A stretch of DNA of 60,302 nucleotides. It comes from an uncultured Bacteroidales bacterium (lineage in GTDB: Bacteria > Bacteroidota > Bacteroidia > Bacteroidales > Bacteroidaceae). The position numbers and the translations under genes were made by a program. The DNA is taken from NCBI GenBank assembly GCA_902800305.1, contig CADCDP010000022.1, positions 1 through 60,302 on the forward strand, written 5' to 3'. The notes beneath the pieces are model-generated. The model was not told where the DNA came from and did no database searches. It worked only from the letters and a program-made list of their open reading frames with translations. Each line of letters begins with the position of its first letter. Positions within the stretch are counted from its first letter, which is position 1. This document shows, piece after piece, positions 42,377 to 51,974 of the stretch.

Positions 42377-42404
42377 CTTCATTCTTCATTCTTCATTCTT
42401 CATT
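42377..42404. repeat. Four perfect heptanucleotide repeats
   Basis: CTTCATT four times in direct succession, ending 10 bases before the -7 box at 42414, at the place where a -33 box would be expected. Confidence 0.8.
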
Positions 42405-42413
42405 AAAAAGCCG

Positions 42414-42421
42414 TACCTTTG
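42414..42421 (+). promoter_or_regulatory. -7 box upstream of purB
   Basis: TACCTTTG; would give a leader of about 160 nt. The -33 region is occupied by CTTCATT repeats. Confidence 0.5.
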
Positions 42422-42587
42422 TACCGTGTAAAAGCAAAAACAGTGAATAAATAAAGCGAAATTTACAAAACGAACAGACAGAAACAAAAGGACACATATT
42501 TATATATAAGAGAGAAACCTAACAGGATAGAGAGAAGCGTCTGGGTGACGCAAGGGAACAATATAAACGACAAGACTAACGATAAAA

Positions 42588-43934
42588 ATGGAATTGGATG
42601 TACTTACGGCCATTTCGCCTATTGATGGCCGCTACAGAAGCAAGACCAAGGACTTAGCTTCGTATTTTTCAGAATATGCACTTATTAAGTATCGCATACG
42701 AGTTGAAATCGAGTATTTCATCACGCTTTGCGAGTTGCCCCTGCCACAGCTGAAAAGCTTCGACCAGGGACTTTTCGAGCGTCTGCGTGACATCTACCGA
42801 AACTTCTCGGAGGCCGATGCCCAGCGGGTGAAGGACATCGAGAAAGTGACCAACCACGACGTGAAGGCGGTGGAGTATTTCATCAAGGAAGAGCTGGACA
42901 AAATCGGCCACTTCGACGACTACAAGGAGTTTATCCACTTTGGCTTGACCAGTCAGGACATCAACAACACCTCCGTGCCACTCTCCATCAAGGAGGCTTT
43001 GGAAGAGCTGTACTACCCACAGATGGAGGAGTTGATAGCACAACTGACTGCCTACGCCGACGAGTGGAAAGACATTCCCATGTTGGCCAAGACCCACGGA
43101 CAGCCCGCTTCGCCCACCCGTCTCGGAAAAGAGGTGATGGTGTATGTCTATCGTCTGACCGAACAGCTGAACCTGCTGAAAGCTTGCAAGATAACCGCTA
43201 AGTTTGGTGGTGCTACAGGCAACTACAATGCCCACCACATTGCTTATCCCGACTACGACTGGAAAGCCTTCGGCAATCGGTTCGTGAGCGAGAAATTGGG
43301 GTTGGAACGTGAGCAATATACCACGCAAATCAGCAACTACGACCATCTGGGGGCTATCTTCGATGCCATGAAGCGCATCAACACCATCATCATCGACCTC
43401 GACAGAGACTTCTGGATGTATGTATCGATGGAGTATTTCAAGCAGAAAATCAAAGCTGGAGAAGTGGGTTCGTCGGCCATGCCACACAAGGTGAATCCGA
43501 TTGACTTCGAGAACTCCGAAGGAAACCTCGGCATGGCCAATGCCATCCTTGCCTTCTTGAGTCAGAAACTGCCCGTCAGCCGCTTGCAGCGCGACTTGAC
43601 CGACTCGACTGTACTGCGCAACGTAGGTGTGCCCATGGGACATACAGTCATCGCCATCCAATCCACCCTGAAGGGGCTTCGCAAGTTGCTTCTGAACGAG
43701 GATGCCATCAACCGTGACCTCGACAACTGCTGGGCAGTATGCGCCGAAGGCATTCAGACCATCCTGCGTAGGGAGGCCTACCCGCATCCCTACGAAGCAC
43801 TCAAAGCGCTCACACGCACGAATGCCGCCATCACCGCCGAAAGCATCAGCGGTTTCATCGAGGGGCTGGACGTGCCAGAACGTGTGAAGGAAGAGCTTCG
43901 AGCCATCACCCCCCATTCTTACACAGGAATTTAA
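42588..43934 (+). CDS. purB: Adenylosuccinate lyase
   Basis: Cleaves adenylosuccinate and SAICAR in purine synthesis, releasing fumarate; cytoplasmic tetramer. 448 aa, normal for the family. ISPIDGRYRSKT at the start is a PurB hallmark; KTHGQPASPTRLGKE contains the catalytic His, and the fumarase/lyase signature GSSAMPHKVNPIDFENSEGN (residues about 298-317) holds the flexible loop with the catalytic Ser. EalyStage residues for the E. coli-like subfamily are complete. A long open frame on the opposite strand is an artefact. Long leader of about 160 nt. Confidence 0.97.
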   Translation: MELDVLTAISPIDGRYRSKTKDLASYFSEYALIKYRIRVEIEYFITLCELPLPQLKSFDQGLFERLRDIYRNFSEADAQRVKDIEKVTNHDVKAVEYFIKEELDKIGHFDDYKEFIHFGLTSQDINNTSVPLSIKEALEELYYPQMEELIAQLTAYADEWKDIPMLAKTHGQPASPTRLGKEVMVYVYRLTEQLNLLKACKITAKFGGATGNYNAHHIAYPDYDWKAFGNRFVSEKLGLEREQYTTQISNYDHLGAIFDAMKRINTIIIDLDRDFWMYVSMEYFKQKIKAGEVGSSAMPHKVNPIDFENSEGNLGMANAILAFLSQKLPVSRLQRDLTDSTVLRNVGVPMGHTVIAIQSTLKGLRKLLLNEDAINRDLDNCWAVCAEGIQTILRREAYPHPYEALKALTRTNAAITAESISGFIEGLDVPERVKEELRAITPHSYTGI

Positions 43935-43991
43935 CGAGAGAACAATACAAACATTTATTTTTAGGATTACAATTTAACAGCATTAACGACT

Positions 43992-45419
43992 ATGTCAGAA
44001 TTTGACGAATGGCAGGACAAAGCACCTGCATCAGAAGAAAAAGCAGAAAATGGAGGCAGCCGAGAGGGCTATCGTCCATCCTACAACCGTGAAAACAATT
44101 ATGGCAACAGCAGCCGTCCCACTTACAACCGTGGTGACCGTCCGCAGCGTCCACGCATCAACCGTGGCGCAGCCTATAGTGCTAATGGATCTCAAGGCGA
44201 ACGCGGTTTCCGTCCAGCAGGCTTTGGCGGTTCCTTCTCATCGGAGGAAGGCGGCCAGCGTGGTGGTTACCAGCAACGTCCTTCTTATAATAATGGTGGC
44301 TACGGCAATCGTGGTGGCTATCAGCCTCGTCAGGGCGGCTACCAACAACGTGGTGGCTACCAGCAAGGTGGCTACCAACCTCGTCAGGGTGGCTACAACC
44401 GCGATGGCGAGCAGGAAGGTGGCTATCAGCAGCAACGTGGTGGCTATCAGCCCCGTCAGGGTGGTTACCAGCAGCGTGGTGGCTATCAGCAAGGCGGTCG
44501 CCGTCAGGGTGGCTATCAGCCTCGTCAAGGAGGTGAGGGCTACAACAATCGCGGTGGATACCAGCAAGGTGGCCGTGGAGGCTATCAGCAGGGCGGCCGT
44601 GGTGGCTATCAGCCTCGTCAGCGCACAGCCGACTACAACCCCAATGCCAAATATAGCATGAAGAAGCAAATCGAGTACAAGGAGTACCTCGAAGACCCCA
44701 ATGCACCGATTCGCCTCAACAAATTCCTTGCCAATGCTGGCGTATGTTCACGCCGCGAGGCCGACCAGTACATCCAAGCAGGTGTGGTCAGCGTGAACGG
44801 AAAGGTGGTGACGGAGTTGGGCACCAAGATTCAGCGCACCGACGAAGTACACTTCCACGACCAGCGTGTCAGCATCGAGAAGAAGGTCTATGTGATTCTG
44901 AATAAACCCAAGGACTACGTGACCACTTCCGACGACCCACAGCAGCGCAAGACTGTGATGGAGCTGGTGAAGAATTGCTGCCGCGAGCGCATCTACCCCG
45001 TTGGTCGTCTCGACCGCAACACGACGGGTGTGCTTCTCTTTACCAACGATGGCGACATGGCCTCGAAGCTCACTCATCCTAAGTTCCTGAAGAAGAAGAT
45101 TTACCATGTCTTCCTCGACAAGAACCTCACGGCTGCCGACATGAAGCAGATTGCCGAAGGTATCACGCTCGAAGATGGCGACATCAAGGCCGATGCCATC
45201 AGCTACGCCTCCGAAACCGACCGCAAGCAGGTGGGCATAGAAATTCACTCTGGCAAAAACCGCATCGTGCGCCGCATCTTCGAAAGCCTTGGCTACAAGG
45301 TGTGCAAACTCGACCGCGTGATGTTCGCCGGTCTCACCAAGAAGGGCATCAAGCGTGGCGACTGGCGCTTCCTCACCGAGCAGGAAGTGGCCATGCTCCA
45401 CACAGGACATTATGAATAA
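43992..45419 (+). CDS. rluB: Pseudouridine synthase RluB with long GYQR-rich disordered N-terminal tail
   Basis: Forms pseudouridine in 23S rRNA (RsuA/RluB/E/F branch). 475 aa, nearly double the catalytic core. Residues 1-88 are polar, residues 89-210 consist of [13 protein letters not shown] repeats (about 20 Tyr, many Arg and Gln), then an S4 RNA-binding domain (240-285, [20 protein letters not shown]) and the synthase domain with catalytic Asp341 in [15 protein letters not shown]. The repetitive tail is RGG-like and prion-like in composition. At DNA level it consists of short in-frame repeats (GGTGGCTATCAGC...), prone to length variation. It ends 11 bases before asnS. Confidence 0.93.
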   Translation: MSEFDEWQDKAPASEEKAENGGSREGYRPSYNRENNYGNSSRPTYNRGDRPQRPRINRGAAYSANGSQGERGFRPAGFGGSFSSEEGGQRGGYQQRPSYNNGGYGNRGGYQPRQGGYQQRGGYQQGGYQPRQGGYNRDGEQEGGYQQQRGGYQPRQGGYQQRGGYQQGGRRQGGYQPRQGGEGYNNRGGYQQGGRGGYQQGGRGGYQPRQRTADYNPNAKYSMKKQIEYKEYLEDPNAPIRLNKFLANAGVCSRREADQYIQAGVVSVNGKVVTELGTKIQRTDEVHFHDQRVSIEKKVYVILNKPKDYVTTSDDPQQRKTVMELVKNCCRERIYPVGRLDRNTTGVLLFTNDGDMASKLTHPKFLKKKIYHVFLDKNLTAADMKQIAEGITLEDGDIKADAISYASETDRKQVGIEIHSGKNRIVRRIFESLGYKVCKLDRVMFAGLTKKGIKRGDWRFLTEQEVAMLHTGHYE

Positions 45420-45430
45420 ATAAAGAAACA

Positions 45431-46852
45431 ATGAAACGTACAAAAATAATCGACCTCTTGCAACGCACCGACTTCGGTGCAGAGGTCACCGTCATGGGTT
45501 GGGTGCGCTCGAAGCGAGGCAGCAAGTCCGTCAACTTCATCGCCCTCAACGACGGTTCCACCATTAAGACTGTGCAGGTGGTGGCCGACGTGGAGAAGTT
45601 TGACCCTGAATTGATTAAGCAGATTACCACTGGTGCTTGTCTCTCCGTGACAGGCACAATGGTGGAGAGCATCGGCTCTGGACAAGCAGTCGAGGTGCAG
45701 GCCACCGACATTAAGGTATTTGGTGAGTGCCCAGCCGACTACCCCATGCAGAAGAAAGGGCAGTCGTTCGAGTATATGCGTCAGTACGCCCACTTGCGTC
45801 TGCGCACCAACACGTTCGGTGCCGTGATGCGCATCCGCCACAACATGGCGATGGCCATCCACACCTACTTCCACGAGCATGGTTACTTCTACTTCCACAC
45901 GCCCATCATCACCGCTTCCGACTGTGAGGGTGCAGGTCAGATGTTCCAGGTGACCACCAAGAACCTCTACGACCTCAAGAAGGACGAGAACGGTAGCATC
46001 ATTTACGACGACGACTTCTTTGGCAAGCAGACCTCCCTCACCGTCTCTGGACAGCTGGAGGGAGAGCTGGGAGCAACAGCATTGGGAGCCATCTACACCT
46101 TCGGTCCCACATTCCGTGCCGAAAACTCCAACACCCCTCGCCACTTGGCTGAGTTCTGGATGATCGAGCCAGAAATCGCGTTCATGGACCTCGACGACTT
46201 AATGGACTTGGAGGAAGACTTCATCAAGTACTGCGTGAAGTGGGCACTCGACAACTGCAAGGACGACCTCGAATTCCTGAACAAGATGATAGACAAGGGA
46301 CTCATTGAGCGTCTCGAAGGCATCCTGAAAGAAGACTTTGTGCGCCTCGACTACACTGAGGGCATCCGCATCCTTCAGCAAGCCATCAAGGACGGACGCA
46401 AATTCGAGTTCCCCTGCAACTGGGGCGACGACCTTGCCAGCGAGCATGAGCGTTTCCTCGTGGAGGAATACTTCAAGAAGCCTGTCATTATGACTCACTA
46501 TCCCAAGGCTATCAAAGCCTTCTACATGAAGATAGACGAGAAGAACCCCGTGCTTGACGGCAAGGAGATGGAGCAGACGGTGCAGGGTACCGACGTGCTC
46601 TTCCCACAAATCGGCGAAATCATTGGTGGCTCGGTCCGTGAAGAAGACTACGGCAAGCTGATGGGCGAAATCGAAGAACGCAACATCCCGATGAAGGATA
46701 TGTGGTGGTATCTCGACACTCGCAAGTACGGTTCTTGTCCTCATGCAGGATTCGGCCTCGGCTTCGAGCGTCTCATCCTCTTCGTCACGGGCATGCAGAA
46801 CATCCGCGATGTCATTCCGTTCCCCCGTACACCCAAGACCGCAGAGTTCTAA
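45431..46852 (+). CDS. asnS: Asparaginyl-tRNA synthetase
   Basis: Class II aminoacyl-tRNA synthetase charging tRNA-Asn. 473 aa. N-terminal OB-fold anticodon-binding domain ([19 protein letters not shown]), motif 2 in [21 protein letters not shown] and motif 3 in [16 protein letters not shown] with the Arg. Ending [16 protein letters not shown] is typical of AsnRS. Follows rluB by 11 bases, probably co-transcribed, and ends in a strong terminator. Confidence 0.97.
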   Translation: MKRTKIIDLLQRTDFGAEVTVMGWVRSKRGSKSVNFIALNDGSTIKTVQVVADVEKFDPELIKQITTGACLSVTGTMVESIGSGQAVEVQATDIKVFGECPADYPMQKKGQSFEYMRQYAHLRLRTNTFGAVMRIRHNMAMAIHTYFHEHGYFYFHTPIITASDCEGAGQMFQVTTKNLYDLKKDENGSIIYDDDFFGKQTSLTVSGQLEGELGATALGAIYTFGPTFRAENSNTPRHLAEFWMIEPEIAFMDLDDLMDLEEDFIKYCVKWALDNCKDDLEFLNKMIDKGLIERLEGILKEDFVRLDYTEGIRILQQAIKDGRKFEFPCNWGDDLASEHERFLVEEYFKKPVIMTHYPKAIKAFYMKIDEKNPVLDGKEMEQTVQGTDVLFPQIGEIIGGSVREEDYGKLMGEIEERNIPMKDMWWYLDTRKYGSCPHAGFGLGFERLILFVTGMQNIRDVIPFPRTPKTAEF

Positions 46853-46869
46853 GCATCACACTTTTATAC

Positions 46870-46912
46870 AATAACGGCGCTCCAAAGGCAAGACCTTTGG
46901 AGCGCCGTTATT
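46870..46912. terminator. Strong terminator between asnS and a convergent gene
   Basis: Perfect 19-bp stem (46870-46888 with 46894-46912; core GGCGCTCCAAAGG) with a 5-base loop. Confidence 0.88.
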
Positions 46913-46938
46913 GTTGAGTAGAACTTATCTCTCAGACA

Positions 46939-48918
46939 CTACTGCCTGATGAGCTTTCCGTTCTTGATGACAAAGCCACGATAGCTGCCATCGACTGGCT
47001 GACCGCTCACGTTGTAAGCCTTTCCTTCGAAAGCCTTCTTCGAGACATTCACGTCAACGATAGCGTCTTCTTCACCCGATGGAGCCACCACAGTGATGTT
47101 GTACACATAGTACTTGCCCTCATACTCCAGTGCCATCTTGACCGTGTAGCTGGCACCCTCAGCGAAGTCCTGCCATGCTTCCGCATAGAAACCACCTTCC
47201 TGTGCATCGTAGCCAAGGCGATAGATCGCGGCAGCCGCACCTTCCTCCGTATCGACATTGCAGGTCTTACCCTCTGCATCGAAGGCATAACCCTCGTCCA
47301 TATAGTTCACTTGGTCGTAGAGTGTAGCGAAGGATGGAACCACCCATCTGGCCTCTTCTGGAATCTCAGTCTCTTCGATGCCCAAAGCCGTCAACGCTGG
47401 CGTGATATCCACTTCGGTGAGTGTGCCGTCGTCGCTGGCCACCACCGTCACGTCTTCTTCACCCACCACAGCTGACTCCACAATTTCACTCACGAAGTCA
47501 ATGCGGTAGCGAACCGTATAGTAATAGCCATTAGCCTCGTTCACATAATAGAATTCCCCTTCGTAGGTCGTGCCGGGGTCATCAGCGTTAGGTACATGTC
47601 CCCAGTTGCCAATGACACCAAAGTTCACGTTCTCAAAGAAATAAGCATTACCATTACCATACTCACACCATTTACCGTCTGCCGTCATCCAGAAGCCAGA
47701 TGCCACCGTCGTCGTGGTTCTCTTTTCCCACTCGCCATCGGGTGTCTTGGCATAAAGGGTCAGCACATCACTCGGACCAGCCCCTGTCACCTCAAGAGCT
47801 TTCTCGTAGTCAAGCTGCACATTGTATCCCACGCTCCAATCGCTATGATTAGCAAGACCTTGCAAATACAACTCACCATAGCCCTTCTCCACAAATTCTG
47901 TTGGAGCTTCAGAGTCAGGAATGACAGTCATCTCGACGTTCAGTTTGTAGATATTCGAGTAGTAACGCAGATAGAACGAGCCTTTGCACACCTCCGTGCC
48001 ATCACCCGTGAAGACATCACCAGGCATGTGGCCCACATTGATGTTGCCATTGTCCCTCACCTGAGCGAACCAACTCTTAGAGCCACTCGTGAACGGAATC
48101 ACCTCGCCCTCCATCGTCATCCAGAAGCCAAGGCCGTCGTAAGTCTGACCAGCGTTGCTCATTTCACCTTCCTCTGTCAGATAGAAAACTTTGAGGTCTG
48201 CCACCGAAGGACACTCCAGCGCATCAAGTGCTGCCTGCAAATCCCAACGCACGGCACGACCATTCCATCCGTTCGACACACGGTTATCGGTTATCACCGT
48301 CACCTCACCCACCAAGGTACATTCTTCAAACGTAGGAACCTTCTCCGCCACCACCTCCACATTGATGTCATAAAGGATGGCATTGTCACCAATGATGGCA
48401 TACATCTGGCTATGCGCTTTCTGACCCACCTGAGCACCCGTGTAGGTGCCGAAATAAATCTCACATACACCCTCATCGTTGAGTTGAGGTTCGCCTGCTG
48501 TCCATGCAAAGCAATTCTCGCTCCATGACTTTGCCACAAAAACGTCCTTCTTCTCGTCAGCAAAATCTATCCACCAATAGCCTTCTGGCTTCACCATCGG
48601 AGCAAGTTCATCGGCCACAAAATAGTCCTCTGCCGTTTCCGAACTATCGTACTGCCACAAATAGAAAATGTCTTTCACATGGGCCTGTGCCTCTTCGAGA
48701 CTGAGTCCCGACGTTTCGAGCAGCAGGTTGATGTCGCAATAGACAGAGGCACCTCCATTCAGTTCCCATTGCATATCAACAGGCACCGTCGCAATGACAT
48801 TCAGGTTCTTGTAATTCGTCGTAGGTGCTGGCAGTTCTGCCTTTGCCACCACACTCAACATAGCCATGCACACCGTCATGGCAAAGAGCGCAACAGCTCT
48901 TGGGGTAAAGTTCTTCAT
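46939..48918 (-). CDS. Secreted DUF4859-type repeat protein with C-terminal sorting-like tail
   Basis: 659 aa; signal peptide to VAKA. The mature part contains several similar beta domains, with recurring phrases such as GFWMTMEGEVIPF/GFWMTADGKWCEYG and NVGHMPGDVFTGDGTEV/NWGHVPNADDPGTTYE followed by a GSFYLRYYSNIYKL/GEFYYVNEANGYYY strand, as in DUF4859. The end KAYNVSGQPVDGSYRGFVI looks like a type IX sorting tail. Likely a surface or secreted protein, perhaps carbohydrate binding (inference). Its leader carries 7-bp repeats. Confidence 0.72.
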   Translation of the reverse strand: MKNFTPRAVALFAMTVCMAMLSVVAKAELPAPTTNYKNLNVIATVPVDMQWELNGGASVYCDINLLLETSGLSLEEAQAHVKDIFYLWQYDSSETAEDYFVADELAPMVKPEGYWWIDFADEKKDVFVAKSWSENCFAWTAGEPQLNDEGVCEIYFGTYTGAQVGQKAHSQMYAIIGDNAILYDINVEVVAEKVPTFEECTLVGEVTVITDNRVSNGWNGRAVRWDLQAALDALECPSVADLKVFYLTEEGEMSNAGQTYDGLGFWMTMEGEVIPFTSGSKSWFAQVRDNGNINVGHMPGDVFTGDGTEVCKGSFYLRYYSNIYKLNVEMTVIPDSEAPTEFVEKGYGELYLQGLANHSDWSVGYNVQLDYEKALEVTGAGPSDVLTLYAKTPDGEWEKRTTTTVASGFWMTADGKWCEYGNGNAYFFENVNFGVIGNWGHVPNADDPGTTYEGEFYYVNEANGYYYTVRYRIDFVSEIVESAVVGEEDVTVVASDDGTLTEVDITPALTALGIEETEIPEEARWVVPSFATLYDQVNYMDEGYAFDAEGKTCNVDTEEGAAAAIYRLGYDAQEGGFYAEAWQDFAEGASYTVKMALEYEGKYYVYNITVVAPSGEEDAIVDVNVSKKAFEGKAYNVSGQPVDGSYRGFVIKNGKLIRQ

Positions 48919-48936
48919 ACGTAAATGAGTGAGTTA

Positions 48937-48964
48937 CATTTGACATTTAACATTTAAAATTTAA
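48937..48964. repeat. Heptanucleotide repeat in the leader of the DUF4859 gene
   Basis: CATTTGA, CATTTAA, CATTTAA, AATTTAA in register, about 20 bases upstream of the ATG. Confidence 0.7.
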
Positions 48965-49065
48965 CCTATGCCCCTGCGGGGCGTGGAAAGAAAAAATAGA
49001 AAAAAATAGGCAAAAATATATAAAAATTTTTTTTCATGTTTTTATCTGTCCAAGTTTAAAAGGTC

Positions 49066-49101
49066 AAAAAAAACAAGAGACGGGGAGGAAATCATTCCTC
49101 C
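49066..49101 (-). terminator. Probable terminator overlapping the rfbA stop
   Basis: GGAGGAA (49084-49090) pairs with TTCCTCC (49095-49101); on the minus strand a T8 run follows at 49066-49073. Confidence 0.55.
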
Positions 49102-49988
49102 ACCTCCCCAAAATACTTCGTATCGGCCAACTTCATCAGATACTGACCATACTGATTCTTGATCATCGGCTGAGCCAGCTCACGCAACTTCTCCGTAGAA
49201 ATCCAACCCTGTCGATAGGCAATGCCCTCCAGACAGGCAATCTTCAATCCCGTCCGCTTCTCCAGCACCTCGATGAACGTCGAAGCCTCCGAAAGCGAGT
49301 CGTGAGTGCCTGTGTCGAGCCATGCAAAACCGCGTCCCAACAACTGCACCTTCAGGTTCTTCTCCTGCAAGAACTCCTGGTTCACCGTCGTGATTTCCAG
49401 TTCACCACGGGGCGATGGCTTGATGTTCTTTGCCACCTCCACCACCTTGTTCGGGTAGAAGTAGAGACCCACCACAGCGTAGTTGCTCTTCGGATTCTTC
49501 GGCTTCTCCTCGATGCTGAGGCAGTTGCCCTCGCTGTCGAACTCTGCCACGCCATAACGCTCTGGGTCTTGAACCCAATAACCAAACACACTCGCCTTAC
49601 CGTTGGCAGCATTCGCCACACACTCCTTCAACATACCCGAGAAACCACGTCCATGGAAGATGTTGTCACCCAACACGAGGCACACATCATCGTTGCCCAC
49701 AAACTTCTCACCAATGATGAACGCCTGAGCCAATCCGTCTGGAGAAGGCTGCTCTGCATACTCAAAATGCACGCCGTAGTCGCTTCCGTCGCCCAACAGA
49801 CGCTTGAAGCCAGGCAGGTCGTATGGCGTCGAGATAATCAGAATCTCACGGATGCCAGCCAGCATCAGCACAGAAATGGGGTAATAAACCATCGGCTTAT
49901 CGAAAATGGGGATGAGCTGCTTGCTCACGCCCTTGGTGATGGGGTAAAGCCTCGTACCCGAACCACCAGCCAAAACTATTCCTTTCAT
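49092..49988 (-). CDS. rfbA: Glucose-1-phosphate thymidylyltransferase
   Basis: First step of dTDP-rhamnose synthesis (glucose 1-phosphate plus dTTP to dTDP-glucose). 298 aa. N-terminal [20 protein letters not shown] and [18 protein letters not shown] are the nucleotide-binding and substrate motifs; LGDNIFHG and [12 protein letters not shown] are characteristic of RfbA/RmlA. The frame is open 25 codons further upstream, but that region contains a -7 box and no likely start; ATG 49986-49988 is chosen. The other rfb genes are not adjacent. Confidence 0.95.
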   Translation of the reverse strand: MKGIVLAGGSGTRLYPITKGVSKQLIPIFDKPMVYYPISVLMLAGIREILIISTPYDLPGFKRLLGDGSDYGVHFEYAEQPSPDGLAQAFIIGEKFVGNDDVCLVLGDNIFHGRGFSGMLKECVANAANGKASVFGYWVQDPERYGVAEFDSEGNCLSIEEKPKNPKSNYAVVGLYFYPNKVVEVAKNIKPSPRGELEITTVNQEFLQEKNLKVQLLGRGFAWLDTGTHDSLSEASTFIEVLEKRTGLKIACLEGIAYRQGWISTEKLRELAQPMIKNQYGQYLMKLADTKYFGEVEE

Positions 49989-50032
49989 TGTTCTACCATT
50001 TAGTCTTTTCAACAAAAATATAATTGATGATA

Positions 50033-50040
50033 CAAAGGTA
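50033..50040 (-). promoter_or_regulatory. -7 box of rfbA
   Basis: TACCTTTG on the minus strand, 45 bases before the ATG at 49988; a weak -33 (TTGG) lies 19-20 bases upstream. Confidence 0.55.
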
Positions 50041-50123
50041 GCATCTTCATACGTATTGACCAAGAAAAAGAGAGAAGAACCTTGTTTCTTTGTCCGTTTT
50101 TCAGTAATTTTGCCCCCAATTTA

Positions 50124-50171
50124 AACAACTAAACAACCAAACAACTAAACAACCAAACAACTAAACAACCA
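50124..50171 (+). repeat. Six octanucleotide repeats up to the start codon
   Basis: AACAACTA and AACAACCA alternate three times (period 16) and end 5 bases before the ATG at 50177. A related array lies before the GH5 gene (53291-53314, opposite strand). Confidence 0.85.
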
Positions 50172-50176
50172 AAAAT

Positions 50177-51973
50177 ATGGAATCAATCATGTTTTTAGGC
50201 TTCGGCCTTGATGCCTGGATTACCATCGCGACGGTGCTGGGCATGTTCAGTATTTTATTGTTTACCAAATGGCGCACCGACCTCGTGTTCCTTGGAGCCA
50301 TTGGCGTGCTCTTCGTCACAGGTGTGCTCGATGCCAAGGAAGCCTTTTCGGGCTTCAGCGGCACGTCAGTCATCACCGTCGGCGTGCTCTTCGTGGTCGT
50401 GGCAGGATTGACGCATACGGGTGTGTTGCAGTGGATAGTGAAGCATCTACTGGGCACACCCGACTCCTACTCAAAGGCAGTGACGCGGCTGATGCTGCCC
50501 GTAGCCGTATTGAGTTCATTTCTGAGCAACACCACGGTGGTGACGCTCTTCGTCGGCATCGTAAAGATGTGGGCCAAGAAACTCGGCGTGTCACCCTCGA
50601 AACTGCTCATCCCACTCAGCTACGCCTCGGGCATGGGCGGTGTCTGTACACTCATCGGCACACCGCCAAACCTCATCATCAGCGGACTCTACGAAGAGCA
50701 GACGGGCGTGGCCATGAACATTCTGGCCACCACCATTCCTGGACTATTCTGTCTGGCCGTCGGCATCCTGTCCGTCATCGCCCTACGCCGTTTGCTGCCC
50801 GACCGCAAGCCATCAGAGAGCGCATTCGAGCAGACAGGCGAGTTCACCGTGGAACTGCGTGTGCCAGCCGACAACCCCTATATAGGCAAGACGTTGGGCG
50901 AGGTGGGACTGCTCAATGTGCGTGGCGGCAGCCTGATAGAGATGTTTCACTACGACAACATACCCGTATTCGTCACAGCCGACGAACCCATTATGGGCGG
51001 CGACCGTCTCATCTATGCAGGACAGACCGACGAACTGATAGACATAGCGGAGAAATACCAGTTAGTTAGTTCAGACCACAACATATTTAAGATGAGTGAA
51101 CTGGACAAGAACCGCGAACTATGCACCGCCTACGTCTGCTTCGGCAGTTCCCTAATAGGCAAGACTATCGGCGGCAGTACGTTCGAGAAGGACAACAACC
51201 TGACACTGGCGGCAGTAGCACGACGCGGACAGCGCATCAACCAAGCACCGCGTGAAGTGGTGCTGGAGGCTGGCGACACGTTGCTGCTCATCTGTCCGAA
51301 ACATTTCAATACCAACAGCAATTCGATGAGGGACACCCTCCACTTCTTCGACTCCAGCGACGTGCCCAACATCGGCACCGGCACCATCGTCTCCACCGCC
51401 ATCATGATAGCCATGATAGTACTGTCTGCACTGGGCATCATCCCACTGTTGCAGTGTGCCTTCCTCGCCGCCGCCGCCATGCTCATCTTCCGCTGCTGCA
51501 ACATGGAGCAAGCCATGCGAGCCATCAACTGGGAGATACTGATGGTCTTCGCTGGCAGTGCCGTCCTCGGCCTCGCCATCCAGAAGACAGGCATCGCCGA
51601 ATGGCTGGCCACAGGCATCCTCGACATCTGCGGCACCAATCCCCTCATCGTGATGACCGCCATCTGTCTGGTCGGCACCTTCATCACCGAGTTTATCTCC
51701 AACACCGCCGCTGGTGCCATGTTCTTCCCCATCATGTACGATGCCGCCGAAAAACTGGGTTACGACCCCTTCCCCTTCCTCGTCGCCCTGATGATTAGTG
51801 TCAGCAGTAGCTTCGCCACCCCCATCGGCTCACCCACCCACATGCTGGTCTATGGCCCAGGAGGCTACCGATTCAGCGACTTCATGCGCATCGGCTTGTT
51901 GATGAACCTCATCATCCTTGCCGCCAACATCCTCATCGTGAACCTCATCTATCCGCTGACACCGTTACAATAG
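50177..51973 (+). CDS. SLC13-family (DASS-type) permease with two RCK_C domains
   Basis: 598 aa. Inner-membrane transporter: membrane helices in two halves (residues 1-210 and about 395-598), each with a conserved loop (SNTTVVTLFVGI and SNTAAGAMFFPIMYD), typical of the divalent anion/Na+ symporter superfamily. The central cytoplasmic part (about 220-385) holds two TrkA_C/RCK_C domains (VPADNPYIGKTLGEVGLLNVRG and GSSLIGKTIGGSTFEKDNN). Substrate (sulfate, dicarboxylate or other) is not readable. The stop is only one base away from the stop region of the convergent GH5 gene. Confidence 0.9.
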   Translation: MESIMFLGFGLDAWITIATVLGMFSILLFTKWRTDLVFLGAIGVLFVTGVLDAKEAFSGFSGTSVITVGVLFVVVAGLTHTGVLQWIVKHLLGTPDSYSKAVTRLMLPVAVLSSFLSNTTVVTLFVGIVKMWAKKLGVSPSKLLIPLSYASGMGGVCTLIGTPPNLIISGLYEEQTGVAMNILATTIPGLFCLAVGILSVIALRRLLPDRKPSESAFEQTGEFTVELRVPADNPYIGKTLGEVGLLNVRGGSLIEMFHYDNIPVFVTADEPIMGGDRLIYAGQTDELIDIAEKYQLVSSDHNIFKMSELDKNRELCTAYVCFGSSLIGKTIGGSTFEKDNNLTLAAVARRGQRINQAPREVVLEAGDTLLLICPKHFNTNSNSMRDTLHFFDSSDVPNIGTGTIVSTAIMIAMIVLSALGIIPLLQCAFLAAAAMLIFRCCNMEQAMRAINWEILMVFAGSAVLGLAIQKTGIAEWLATGILDICGTNPLIVMTAICLVGTFITEFISNTAAGAMFFPIMYDAAEKLGYDPFPFLVALMISVSSSFATPIGSPTHMLVYGPGGYRFSDFMRIGLLMNLIILAANILIVNLIYPLTPLQ

Positions 51974-51974
51974 T

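Noticed and set aside
42669..43916. 415-codon open frame antisense to purB
   Set aside because: It mirrors the codon pattern of a highly conserved essential gene; the translation is His/Val-rich without any domain.
44002..44669. Long open frames in other registers over the rluB tail
   Set aside because: They result from the GGN/TAY/CAR repeats and read as Val/Ala/Thr-rich nonsense on both strands.
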